DNA of 13,952 bases from Lachnospiraceae bacterium (GTDB lineage: Bacteria; Bacillota_A; Clostridia; Lachnospirales; Lachnospiraceae). The notes beneath the pieces are model-generated. The model was not told the DNA's origin, did not search any database, and saw only the letters and a list, made by a program, of their open reading frames with translations. The stretch spans positions 1 through 13,952 of the forward strand of contig JAFZRD010000181.1 in assembly GCA_017620055.1 (NCBI GenBank), read 5' to 3'. Both the position numbers and the translations under genes were made by a program. Positions 1-8,600 of this stretch are shown here, piece by piece. Each line of letters begins with the position of its first letter. Position 1 is the first letter of the stretch.

Positions 1-1181
1 GTCGCCATTATGATGTCGTATCCGCACTCCGCTCCGGCCTCAATGCTTATGTACCTTCCGCAGTCGTTAAGAAGCGATGCGATACGAAGAAGCAGCTTAT
101 CGCGTTTGCTCATTCCGTGTATCTTGCGGGTCGCATCAAACAGATCGCAGGCCACCTGCTCGATCAGTGCGTTCCTGTCCTCGTTACCCTGATAACGCTT
201 CGACATCGCCTTCGCACACGCGATGATATCGTTTTCAAAATCATGCCTGTAGCGTACGAGCTTTTCCTTCTCGGCATATTCGTATGCCATACCGTCGCAC
301 AGCGAGATGCCCGGTGACCAGACATTCTCGGCTTTCGTTATCTTGATGACGCGTCCCACGAGCGTGAGCGCAGGAAGAAGAAGCGGCACCGTCTCCTCGT
401 TGATGCCGTACTCCTTTGCTATCTCTCCCTTTGTCATAGTCTTCAGCCTCGTATACATTTCCTTGAGACCTTCCGACGTGAACGACCTGTCTTTCGAACC
501 TTTATGGTAGAGCATCGCAGAAACGTAGTCGTCTATCAGTATGAGATTCTTGATCGATCTGCCTTTAAGATACAGCTTCCTGAACACCTGAAGCTGATTG
601 TCGATAAGTTCTTTTAATATTCCCTCCATGTCACGGGTCTTCGGCTGAAGCGCCGCAAGCATATCCATGGCGCGAAGCACCCCGAGACGTATGTTCTGCG
701 TCGTAACGAGCGCCTCGTTGTCAAACAGGGATATCTGTATGCTTCCGCCTCCGATATCGACTATGGCGCACCCTTCCCGGATGAACTCGTCGAATCTAGA
801 CCCTTTGATCGCGGCCGCTTTGTAATGCAGGAATCTCTGCTCCGAATTGGAGAGAACATCGAGCCTGATACCGGTACGGAGCTTGATCTGCTCCATGATT
901 ATCTCCGTGTTCTTCGTCTCTCTTATCGCACTCGTTCCGTAAGCCTTGTAGTCATCGACTCTGTACGATCTCATTATCGATGAAAAATCAGACAGGACAT
1001 CACACAGTTCATCCATGTGGTCCGTAGTGATGATACCGTTCTGATACGTGTCGGTACCGAGCTCTATCGAGTGGCGTATATGATCTATCTCTTTTACGTT
1101 GCCTTTGCCGGAGAACTCGAATATCTTCATGCCGAGTTCATAACTTCCGACATCTATTGCGGCAAATGTGCGAACTGCCAT
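1..1181 (-). CDS. ppx: Ppx/GppA family phosphatase (exopolyphosphatase-like), C-terminus cut by window edge
   Basis: The protein starts at 1181 and is still open after 393 residues at the left edge. The family removes terminal phosphate from polyphosphate, or hydrolyses pppGpp, in the cytoplasm. Seen here: the actin-like fold phosphate-1 motif (AIDVGS, residues 8-13), GTSAIRET (82-89), the likely catalytic Glu114 in NSEQR, and the glycine-rich phosphate-2 motif VDIGGGS (141-147). A helical C-terminal HD-type domain begins near residue 310. In that domain the expected HD pair reads Asn372-Asp373 (LLNDCGRY), so one metal ligand is absent. The N-terminal half closely resembles the Ppx proteins I know from Lachnospiraceae. 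The start is set by GGGAGG about 5 bases upstream, which overlaps the stop of the ATPase gene; the gap to that gene is 10 bases, so it is the third gene of the operon. Exopolyphosphatase versus pppGpp phosphatase cannot be settled from sequence. Confidence 0.9.
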   Translation of the reverse strand, partial: MAVRTFAAIDVGSYELGMKIFEFSGKGNVKEIDHIRHSIELGTDTYQNGIITTDHMDELCDVLSDFSSIMRSYRVDDYKAYGTSAIRETKNTEIIMEQIKLRTGIRLDVLSNSEQRFLHYKAAAIKGSRFDEFIREGCAIVDIGGGSIQISLFDNEALVTTQNIRLGVLRAMDMLAALQPKTRDMEGILKELIDNQLQVFRKLYLKGRSIKNLILIDDYVSAMLYHKGSKDRSFTSEGLKEMYTRLKTMTKGEIAKEYGINEETVPLLLPALTLVGRVIKITKAENVWSPGISLCDGMAYEYAEKEKLVRYRHDFENDIIACAKAMSKRYQGNEDRNALIEQVACDLFDATRKIHGMSKRDKLLLRIASLLNDCGRYISIEAGAECGYDIIMA

Positions 1182-1191
1182 CTGATCCTCC

Positions 1192-2472
1192 CTATACCAT
1201 TCCCCTTATATGATCTATGAACTGAACAGCCGTCCTTCCCGAAAGGCCTCCGTGCGAGAGTTCCCATTTATTGGCTTCGAGAAGCAGCTCATCTTCATCC
1301 ATCGTGATGCCGTACCTCTTCGCGAGCGTCGTGACTATCACATCAAACTGCTTCTTGTCGGGACGGGCAAAGAATATCGTCTCACCGAACCTGTATGCAA
1401 GCGAGAGCTTCTCCTGGACCGTATCGTTCGTATGAAGATCGTCATCGCGGTCATCCTTGTCCGAATACTTCTCGCGGACTATATGCCGTCTGTTGCTCGT
1501 CGCATATATGAGTATGTTGCCGGGCTTCTTCTCGAGCCCGCCTTCTATGACCGCTTTGAGATATTTGTAATCGGTCTCAAAATCCTCAAACGACAGATCA
1601 TCCATGAAGGTTATGAACCTGTAATTGCGGTTCTTGATCATATCGATGATGTCATTTAAGTATCTGAACTGATGCTTGTAGACTTCGATCACGCGAAGTC
1701 CCCTGTCGTAATATCTGTTGAGTATCCCTTTGATGCTGCTCGATTTACCGGTACCCGCATCTCCGAACAAAAGGCAGTTGTTGCACGGCCTTCCTTCTAT
1801 GAACGCCTCGGTGTTATCGGTCAGTTTCTTCTTGGCGCTCTCATATCCGACAAGATCATCAAGATCGACATGCGCGATGTTGGTGATCGGCTCGATCACT
1901 GCTTTATCGCCCGATGCGTCGATGCGGAATGCTTTATGAAGTCCGAACTTTCCGACGCCGTATCTGCCGTAGAACTGTGCAACGAGCGATGCGAACTCCT
2001 CATCCGATGCCGCAGCCGCAAGCGCGTCGCGAAGTTCGAGTATCCTGTCTCGGATACGGCTGTTGAAGAGTCCCGATCTTCCTTCGACTCTTTTATGTTC
2101 GGTAATGAACTGTGCATAGAGCGTGCCGCAATTTCTGTCAGCCTCGGAAAAGTCCGCCATGAATGATTTTCTGAAGCGCGCAAGATCGCAAAGCGCCACA
2201 TCACTCACGGTGCCTTCGGCCATGCCTTTCATCTCGCATGATGTAGAAAAAGCATTCTCGTTATTTGCAAGAAGATATGTCAGATACGCCTGCCATATAT
2301 TCCCGTCATAGCCGTGACTTACAGCAAGCTCCGTCAGATCCCCTACAAAGGCTTTCATGATACGGGCGCCTTCGCCCTCATCCAAGGATCCGCCCTCCAT
2401 GATCCGTGCTGCCTCTTCGAGAATCTCGCCGTGTTTGAAATTGCGGTATAACAAAAGATCACTGCTTCGCAT
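1192..2472 (-). CDS. DUF815-family AAA ATP-binding protein
   Basis: A 426-residue predicted cytoplasmic ATPase. The N-terminal 200 residues are helical and have no function I recognise. The ATPase core has Walker A GDAGTGKS (237-244), Walker B ending in FMDDLSF (289-295), a sensor-1-like ATSNRRH (324-330), and the C-terminal lid motif SGRTA (411-415). This arrangement matches the DUF815/COG2607 predicted ATPases, whose substrate is unknown. I chose the ATG at 2472, not the in-frame ATG at 2502, because GGAGA lies five bases before 2472 and this leaves only a 14-base overlap with the chorismate mutase gene. The overlap suggests translational coupling. The downstream Ppx start is 10 bases beyond the stop. 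A charged stretch (about 336-345, SDKDDRDDD) interrupts the region after sensor 1 and is probably a surface loop. Family membership is firm; the cellular role is unknown. Confidence 0.88.
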   Translation of the reverse strand: MRSSDLLLYRNFKHGEILEEAARIMEGGSLDEGEGARIMKAFVGDLTELAVSHGYDGNIWQAYLTYLLANNENAFSTSCEMKGMAEGTVSDVALCDLARFRKSFMADFSEADRNCGTLYAQFITEHKRVEGRSGLFNSRIRDRILELRDALAAAASDEEFASLVAQFYGRYGVGKFGLHKAFRIDASGDKAVIEPITNIAHVDLDDLVGYESAKKKLTDNTEAFIEGRPCNNCLLFGDAGTGKSSSIKGILNRYYDRGLRVIEVYKHQFRYLNDIIDMIKNRNYRFITFMDDLSFEDFETDYKYLKAVIEGGLEKKPGNILIYATSNRRHIVREKYSDKDDRDDDLHTNDTVQEKLSLAYRFGETIFFARPDKKQFDVIVTTLAKRYGITMDEDELLLEANKWELSHGGLSGRTAVQFIDHIRGMV

Positions 2473-2830
2473 CGCCGTCTCCGAAATTACCCAGCACCTC
2501 AAGATCTATTCCAACGGGTTCTCCGTCCCAGTTAAAATCATCAAATCCGTCATCGGACACACCCATCATCTCTTCCTGTAATTCCTTGCTTGCCTGCATG
2601 AGTGTGATGAACAGCTGCGCCGCTCCGTCGGCATAATGTTTGTTCTTAACGGATGCAAACACCTCGTCAAGCTTGGCGTCTTCCCTTGCGGCATCATAAA
2701 CGGGCAGCCCCTTTTCCATCTTATATTCGCCGATCGCCCTGACCACATCCATCCTCTCTTCGTAAAGCTTCAATATGTTGGAATCGATCGCATCGATCTG
2801 CTCCCTGAGTTTTTTGATATCAGCCGCCAT
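2459..2830 (-). CDS. Chorismate mutase, AroQ class (type II), monofunctional
   Basis: A 123-residue all-helical protein. Chorismate mutase converts chorismate to prephenate, the entry step to phenylalanine and tyrosine. Residues that align with the E. coli AroQ-type active site are present: Arg9 (LREQIDAID), Arg26 (ERMDVVRAIG), Lys37, Asp46, Arg49, Glu50, and the Ser81-xxx-Gln85 pair in the last helix. This suggests the enzyme is active. Beyond the roughly 88-residue catalytic domain there is an acidic, aromatic tail of about 35 residues (89-123, rich in Asp and Gly) that is not part of the standard domain. The ATG at 2830 is preferred over one at 2860 because GGAGGT precedes it at normal spacing. 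It is the first gene of a minus-strand operon with the ATPase and Ppx, and its last 14 bases overlap the ATPase start. No other aromatic-pathway gene is in view. Confidence 0.85.
   Translation of the reverse strand: MAADIKKLREQIDAIDSNILKLYEERMDVVRAIGEYKMEKGLPVYDAAREDAKLDEVFASVKNKHYADGAAQLFITLMQASKELQEEMMGVSDDGFDDFNWDGEPVGIDLEVLGNFGDGDAKQ
2478..2482 (-). promoter_or_regulatory. Ribosome binding site deciding the ATPase start
   Basis: GGAGA on the minus strand lies inside the end of the chorismate mutase gene, five bases before the ATG at 2472. It favours that start over the upstream in-frame ATG at 2502, which would create a 44-base overlap. Confidence 0.6.
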
Positions 2831-2850
2831 AACACACCTCCGATGCGTAT

Positions 2851-2859
2851 AGTATAACA
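2851..2859 (-). promoter_or_regulatory. Extended -10 promoter for the chorismate mutase operon
   Basis: On the minus strand, TGTTATACT forms an extended -10 (TG, one base, TATACT) 20 bases before the ATG at 2830. The predicted transcript would have a leader of about 14 bases, just enough for the GGAGGT ribosome binding site. No good -35 lies at 17 bases. An alternative is TTGATG with a 17-base spacer to TATATG, slightly farther upstream. Confidence 0.5.
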
Positions 2860-2869
2860 TATAAGCCCA

Positions 2870-2898
2870 TTGTTTTCTTTCATCAAAAATGATAAAAT
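2870..2898 (+). promoter_or_regulatory. Sigma-A-type promoter for the zinc-ribbon membrane protein gene
   Basis: TTGTTT (2870-2875), a 17-base spacer, then TAAAAT (2893-2898). This is close to the vegetative consensus, in an AT-rich gap, about 42 bases before the ATG at 2941. The predicted start of transcription is near 2905. It lies directly upstream of the divergent promoter for the chorismate mutase operon. Confidence 0.6.
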
Positions 2899-2925
2899 AG
2901 CATTCGGTTTTACATTATATTTACT

Positions 2926-2933
2926 AAAGGAGG
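2926..2933 (+). promoter_or_regulatory. Strong ribosome binding site for the zinc-ribbon membrane protein
   Basis: AAAGGAGG, a near-perfect anti-16S complement, ends seven bases before the ATG at 2941. It confirms that start over the out-of-frame ATG at 2870. Confidence 0.75.
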
Positions 2934-2940
2934 TAATATC

Positions 2941-3384
2941 ATGGCTTTTTGTTCAAATTGCGGTAAAGAGATATCTGAAGGAACCACTGTGTGCCCTTCA
3001 TGCGGTGCTGCTTTTGAGACGAAAGTTTCCGTACCGGAACCCTGGGATCACACTGCTGAGTTTGATGCAGCCGATATATCAGAGAACAAGGTATATGCTC
3101 TTTCGGCATATGTATTCTGCTTCATAGGTATCATCCTGTGCCACGTACTTGCAAAGGAATCACCTTACGCACAGTTCCATGCACGTGAGGCATTAAAGCT
3201 CGATCTTGTAACGGTTGTTGCTTACATTCTCGGAGTTTTCCTTTGCTGGACATGCATCGTTCCGATCGCGGCAGTAGTTCTTATCCTGATCCTCTTCGTA
3301 GTCAGGATCATCTCATTCGTCCAGGTATGCAACGGCAAGGCCAAAGAGCCCTGGCTCATCCGCTCGATCGGTGCCCTTCACTAA
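2941..3384 (+). CDS. Zinc-ribbon small membrane protein (DUF4870-like)
   Basis: A 147-residue protein of unknown function. The N-terminus is a zinc ribbon with two CxxC knuckles (Cys4/Cys7 and Cys18/Cys21). A linker of about 25 residues follows, then hydrophobic segments at roughly 51-71 and 90-129; the second is long enough for two membrane spans. Between them lies SPYAQFHAREALK (74-86), a motif like the FHA-R/Q sequence of the DUF4870/TIC20-like membrane family. The ribbon would face the cytoplasm. The gene has its own promoter and a strong terminator, so it is probably transcribed alone, divergent from the chorismate mutase operon. Zinc-ribbon plus short membrane-domain proteins are common in clostridia and mostly uncharacterised; I assign no biochemical role. 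Confidence 0.85.
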   Translation: MAFCSNCGKEISEGTTVCPSCGAAFETKVSVPEPWDHTAEFDAADISENKVYALSAYVFCFIGIILCHVLAKESPYAQFHAREALKLDLVTVVAYILGVFLCWTCIVPIAAVVLILILFVVRIISFVQVCNGKAKEPWLIRSIGALH

Positions 3385-3408
3385 AGAAGACAGAGCAGTT
3401 ACAAACAT

Positions 3409-3447
3409 AAAATCACCTGCCCGAAAATGTGGCAGGTGATTTTTTTA
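3409..3447. terminator. Hairpin terminator between convergent genes, probably bidirectional
   Basis: AATCACCTGC (3411-3420) pairs with GCAGGTGATT (3432-3441) across an 11-base loop. The stem extends by flanking A/T pairs and is followed by a run of T on the plus strand. This is a strong Rho-independent terminator for the zinc-ribbon gene. On the minus strand the same stem is followed by only four T, so it may also stop the operon ending at 3467, with less certainty. Nothing else is seen in the gap from 3385 to 3466. Confidence 0.85.
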
Positions 3448-3466
3448 TATTCTGAAAATCATCGGA

Positions 3467-4873
3467 TCATTCTTCATCTTCATCGCCGGAATCATCGTCT
3501 CCGGACGAATCATCTTCGGAATGCGTCTCCTCCTGTGCAGGCGCTTCTGCCGCGTCCTCGTCGGAATCGTCCTCTGCGGCCGCCTCGGGCTGCTTCGCCT
3601 TCGTCACCCACTTGTAGAAGAACGCGTGATTGCCGATCATTGTGTATTCGGCTATCCCGTAATAATCCGCATAATACTTCGTCATGAAGAACAGATAGTC
3701 ACCGACACGCGCGCCGCCGAGAACTTCCTGCGCGGCACTGATGCATGTGGAGTTGGGGCCGTTCGCGATGATCAGCTCAACCTTTCCGGACCTGTATGAA
3801 GCGAACTGCATCCGTTGTGTGATGACGCTCTTGATGTCGTTCGGGAACGCCGAACTCTTGACCCTGTTCATGATGACCGATCCGACCGCCAGTTTACCCG
3901 TGTACGATTCCCCGCCGGCTTCGGCCTGGATCGTTGCGGCGAGCCACTCGAGCTCCGATCCGCTCGCGGAGTACGATCCCGAAGTATCCTCCTTCTTCAT
4001 CGCCAGGCGCTTTGCAACCTGCTGGGCCAGCTGTGCCTGTGCGGCAGCCGTCTGCGACTCGAGCGACTTCATTGTCTTGTCGAGTTCCGAAAGCTTCGCG
4101 TCAAAATCACGGAGCTTGCCTTTTTCGGCAGAGATGCTGCTGTTCGTTACATCGAGTTTACCCTGGATCTCGTCGGTCAGATTCGACAGTTCGTTGTATT
4201 TGTCGTCAAGATCGTCCTGGTATGAATTGAGCTGAGCCTCTTCGGCCTCAACCTCGGCGACCTTCACTTCAAGCTCTTTTTCAAGTTCCTTGCACTCCGC
4301 GATCTTCTGCCGGTCGTACCTTATCATCGCGTTGGCATACTCGTATCGCGTCAGTATGTCCCTGAAAGAATGCGCCTCAAGGATGGTCATTATCATCCCT
4401 TTCGATCCGCCCTTTTCATATACGTTCTTCATGCGTTTTGCAAGGAGCGCTTTCTTTTCCTCAAGTTGCTGCCTGATGTCGGCAAGTTCCCCGTTAAGGC
4501 TGACTATACGGGCAGACACTTTTGACATCTCACTCTCGGCCTTCTCGATCTCCGTGTCAAGAACATCGAGCTTTCCGTTGTATCCCTCGATCTCGTTTCG
4601 AAGCTCGTCACTCTTACCTTTCAGTTCGTTAACGTTGCTCTCGGTAGCCTTCTTCTGTTCCTGCAGAAGATTGATGGAATCCTTCGTGGCTTTTGCCTGC
4701 TTCTCGAGATTCGATATCATCTCCTGTGTCTGCTGCTCCTCGCTCTCCATCGTGGCGATCTGATCCTCGAACTCATCCGCCATGCACACATTTCCGAACG
4801 CGCTTATCAGCAAAACGGCGGCCAGAAGCCGCGCCGATCCCCTTATTGTCTTATTTATACTCAGATGTTTCAT
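3467..4873 (-). CDS. Secreted coiled-coil SleB-type cell wall hydrolase
   Basis: A 468-residue exported protein, predicted to cleave peptidoglycan. Residues 1-32 form a signal peptide (basic start, hydrophobic stretch, likely cleavage near the Cys30-Met-Ala-Asp junction). Residues 35-295 are long coiled coil. In the middle of it RMKNVYEKGG (147-156) and SFRDILTRYEY (169-179) match the hinge of PcsB/CwlO-type proteins, which are usually controlled by FtsEX. Residues 309-421 are a Hydrolase_2/SleB domain: AEAGGE (317-322) carries the likely catalytic Glu318, followed by VIMNRVKS (333-340), QFASY (356-360) and IGNHAFFY (413-420). The SleB family are mostly lytic transglycosylases. The C-terminus (434-468) is an Asp/Glu/Ser tail with no Lys or Arg. 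The gene starts 6 bases after the dual-receiver gene, with AAGGA overlapping that stop, and is last in the operon. Confidence 0.9.
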   Translation of the reverse strand: MKHLSINKTIRGSARLLAAVLLISAFGNVCMADEFEDQIATMESEEQQTQEMISNLEKQAKATKDSINLLQEQKKATESNVNELKGKSDELRNEIEGYNGKLDVLDTEIEKAESEMSKVSARIVSLNGELADIRQQLEEKKALLAKRMKNVYEKGGSKGMIMTILEAHSFRDILTRYEYANAMIRYDRQKIAECKELEKELEVKVAEVEAEEAQLNSYQDDLDDKYNELSNLTDEIQGKLDVTNSSISAEKGKLRDFDAKLSELDKTMKSLESQTAAAQAQLAQQVAKRLAMKKEDTSGSYSASGSELEWLAATIQAEAGGESYTGKLAVGSVIMNRVKSSAFPNDIKSVITQRMQFASYRSGKVELIIANGPNSTCISAAQEVLGGARVGDYLFFMTKYYADYYGIAEYTMIGNHAFFYKWVTKAKQPEAAAEDDSDEDAAEAPAQEETHSEDDSSGDDDSGDEDEE

Positions 4874-4879
4874 TTGTCC

Positions 4880-5638
4880 TTATTTGTGAAGGATGAAATA
4901 TTCCTTCAGATTCTCCAGAAGTTCTTCTTTTTTGATATTCTTGAGGAAATACCCTTCGGGGCGAAGAGCCAGAACGGCCATGACGCTTTCCTTGTCACCC
5001 TTGCCGGTCAGGAACATCACGGGAATGTCCTTTGTCTCATCATCGCTTCGAAGCATCTCAAGCACCTGCGGGCCTGATGTTACCGGCATCTCATTGTCGA
5101 GAAGTATCAGGTCCACTTTATTTCTTCCGAGCATCTTGATCGCCTGAAGGCCGGAATTGGCCATCGAGATCCTGTACGTTCCCTTGAGCCATTCCCTGAC
5201 AAGATTGAGATAGCTCGGATCGTCATCAACGATCATGATGCTCTTCTTGAACTCTCCCGCATCCATTCTGCGGAACAGTTCCTCTATCGATTCAACATAT
5301 TCCTCGTTGTTCACGGGGCGTCTGAACACCTTGTAGATAAGCTCCCCGGGGATCCGGTCGCACAGATATTTCGTCTCTTGATCACCGCCGATCACGATGA
5401 TCTGGATCGCATCATCGGTCATCCTGTCGACAAGAAAACGGATCACGTCATCGCCCGGTCTCCTGTCTTCATCCATATAAAGAGCGACAAGACTCGTCCC
5501 TTCCCATGAGGCGTTTATGCTGTCAAGGCTCCAGTATACGAAGTTGCAGTCAAAGCCCGCTGCCTTGGTCTTCTGCATCATGGCACGCACAAGAAAGGTT
5601 TCTTTTTCACTGATCATCAGAATTCGTTTGCTGTTCAT
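4880..5638 (-). CDS. Dual-receiver response regulator without output domain
   Basis: A 252-residue cytoplasmic protein. The C-terminal half (131-252) is a canonical receiver: acidic triad Asp138-140, phosphoacceptor Asp181 in LLDNEMP, Thr211, and Lys233 in YFLKN. The N-terminal half (1-130) has the length and alternating pattern of a second receiver. It lacks the acidic pair (Ser10-Glu11 instead) and the Lys-Pro motif (RRP at 106-108), though Asp56 sits at the phosphoacceptor position. It is therefore probably a pseudo-receiver. No DNA-binding, GGDEF or other effector follows. The start has AAAGGAG nine bases or fewer upstream and lies 27 bases after the hybrid sensor gene, so it is the likely terminal phosphate acceptor of that sensor's Hpt domain. 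It could act by protein-protein contact or as a phosphate sink. Confidence 0.88.
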   Translation of the reverse strand: MNSKRILMISEKETFLVRAMMQKTKAAGFDCNFVYWSLDSINASWEGTSLVALYMDEDRRPGDDVIRFLVDRMTDDAIQIIVIGGDQETKYLCDRIPGELIYKVFRRPVNNEEYVESIEELFRRMDAGEFKKSIMIVDDDPSYLNLVREWLKGTYRISMANSGLQAIKMLGRNKVDLILLDNEMPVTSGPQVLEMLRSDDETKDIPVMFLTGKGDKESVMAVLALRPEGYFLKNIKKEELLENLKEYFILHK

Positions 5639-5665
5639 CCCGTCTCCTTTATAAAGTTTGATAAG

Positions 5666-8600
5666 TTACAGACCGAGAGACTGTGCCATGGTGTCCCAGT
5701 CAAGCGTCTTGAGCATCTTCCCGAGATCGGATATCTTCTTTGCATCCTCTTCGGGAAGGGAGTATTCATTAAGGTTTGCAAGTACCATCTCCACCGAATC
5801 ATAATCCATCTGGGGAACGAGTTCGCGAAGCGCATCGTACGCATCCTTCAGTTCGTCCTCGGGGATCGGCGGCTTGTCGGAAGAAACACTTTCCTCATGA
5901 AGTTTGCTGAGTTTATCCTTAAACGATGCGTAATCGTCAAGAAGTTTTCCGGTATTCTCATTGATGAAGTCCATATCGCCATTGTTGCCGGCGGTCTCAA
6001 GCCTCTCGGCAAGAGCCGAAAGCTTTGACGCTCCGACTATCCTTGCGGAACTCTTAAGGGCATGGACCTTGATCGTATAGAGTCTTATATCATTCTGCTC
6101 ATATGCCTCTCTTATCACCCTTGCGTTCTCGTCAAGCGTGTCATTAAACAGATTCAGCGAATTGAGGAACGCACCGATGCCTCCGGAGTTGCGTACGCCT
6201 TCATCCATCGATATCCCTTCGATATCCTTTACCCACTCCATGTCTTCAGGCAGCTCTTCCGGTCCTTCAAACCCTTCCGCTCCCTGCGGTTTCATCATCA
6301 TCTCGGGAGGAAGGTGCTTCATGATCGCACGCTCGACCGTACGGCTGTCAATGGGCTTGGACAGATATCCGGTGAAGCCTTTCGAAATATAGAAGTCCTC
6401 GCCGACCGTAGAATTGGCGGTAAGCGCATATACCGGAAGATCGGGATGGTCCTCGCGGATCCTCTCCACCGTCTCGATACCGTCCATTCCGGGCATCATG
6501 TGATCGAGGAGCACGACATTGAACGATCCGTACCTGATCTTCTCGAGGCACTCCTCTCCGCTCGAAGCCGTGGTGATGAACATCTTAGTGGCCTTCAGAA
6601 GTCCCTTGATGACAGACAGGTTCATAGGGTTGTCATCGACGATCAGGATGTCGGCATCGGGAGCGATGAACTCGGGTATGTACGGACCCTTTGCTCCCTC
6701 GTCAACCTGCTCGACGAACTGTCCCATAGCAGTCGCATCATCAATCTTCTGGGAAACTGTCAGGAAGAATTCACTTCCCTGTCCGTATTCGCTCTCGCAC
6801 CAGAGCCTGCCGCCCATCAGTTCGGCAAACCTTCTCGAGATGTCGAGTCCGAGACCCGTTCCCTGTATCGCGCTGTTCTTCTCTTCATCAAGTCTCTCGT
6901 ATGCGGTAAAGAGCTTGTCCATATCTTCGGCCTTGACACCGATACCCGTATCCCTTACCGAGAACTTCAGATCACAGTCTTCATCTCTCTTTGCCTCCAT
7001 CGATACGGTCAGCGTGAAGCCGCCTTTTTCCGTATATTTAACCGCATTGGTCAGAAGGTTCAGCAGTACCTGTTTGATCTTGCCGTTGTCTCCGTACAGT
7101 CTCTTAGGTATATTCTCATCGACCTTCACATCGAATGTCAGATCTTTCTCCCTGCTCCTGACCCTGATCATCGTAACGATCGAACGGAGAAGTTCCGCAA
7201 CATCATAGGGCTGCTCGACAAGATGCATCTTGCCGGATTCGATCTTGCTCATGTCAAGAAGGTCATTGATAAGACCGAGAAGTGATTCGGATGCGCTCCT
7301 GATATCGAGGGCATAGTTTATTACCGACATGAAGTAGCTTTTCGGAACATCCGTCGAATCTTCTCTCAGGATCATCTCGTCCATTCCCATGATGGTGTTG
7401 ATGGGCGTCCTGATCTCATGCGACATATTTGCAAGGAATCTGGATTTGGCACTGTTCGCGCGCTCGGCCTCTTCCTTGGCGCTTCTGATCTGCTCGTACT
7501 GTTTTCTGATGACGGTACCCGTCATGACACGCCATACGATGATACCGACGATCGCTGCGATCAGGGCAACAAGAAGGATCCTTACCGTCAGCAGCTCGAA
7601 GAATCTCGGCTCTTTCCTGATCTTAAACGTTCTGTCGAGCGCGACCTGTTTCGTGGACTTGTTGAGTATCTGCACATGAAGCGTGTAATCGCCGTAATCA
7701 AGTCCCGTGAACTCGAGCGACGTCAGGCTGCTTTGTTCGGCAGTGATACCGGACTCCTCGGATCCTTCGAGAAATACTCTGACAAGGGGATTCGTCATAG
7801 TATAGTCGAGGATCGCGGGTGTGATCTGTATCCTGTAGGCATCCGACGGGATCGTGTATACGCCTTCGGTATCGGGCAAAATGGTGCCCTCGTTACATAT
7901 GATGGATCTGACCCCGACCTTTATGAGGGCATCCTGTTCGAAGAAATTGTTGACGTTTACAGCGCACACGCCTGTTCTCTCGGATATGTAAAGGTTACCG
8001 CGCTTGTCCATACAGGAGAATGCGTTTGCCGTAGGTGCCCCGGCCAGACCGTTCGCGACCGTATACAGTTTGAAATCGGTCACGTGGTCGTCAAGCAGCG
8101 CCTCGGCGTTAACACAGTAAACGCCTACGGATGAGAGTATCCACATATTCCCCGCTTCATCCGGGAATATGTCAAAGTTGTTGTTATAAGGGAATGTTTC
8201 AAGAGTCTTGATGTTTCCGTTCTTCATGACCTCGATCGAGTTCGAGGTGATTATCCAGTACACACCGTTTGCCTCGTCCTTCTTGATACGAAGGATGACG
8301 TCACTCGTCAGTCCGTCCGGACGTCCCAGCCGGCTGACTTTATCACCGTCTATAACGTATATCCCGTCACCGTCGCTGCCGGCATAGATGATCCCGTCAT
8401 CGCCCTCGCACACGGTCAGGAATACCGTATTCTCTACACCGTCGGAGTGTGTCACCGTTCTTGTAACGGTGCCGTCCTTTATCACCGCAAGTCCGTCGTT
8501 CGTACCGATCAGCACGGACCCGTCGGATGCGATCGTCGCGCATCTGGCTTTGTTACCCGGCATTCCCTCCTCGGTCGTATAATTTGTGATGATATCTCCG

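Noticed and set aside
2459..2502. Longer start for the DUF815 ATPase at 2502
   Set aside because: It would give a 44-base overlap and has no good ribosome binding site, whereas the ATG at 2472 has GGAGA at five bases.
6062..7285. Long plus-strand open frame (407 codons)
   Set aside because: It lies entirely antisense to the kinase, receiver and Hpt domains of the hybrid sensor, whose motifs are complete. The translated product shows no domain and there is no ribosome binding site of note.
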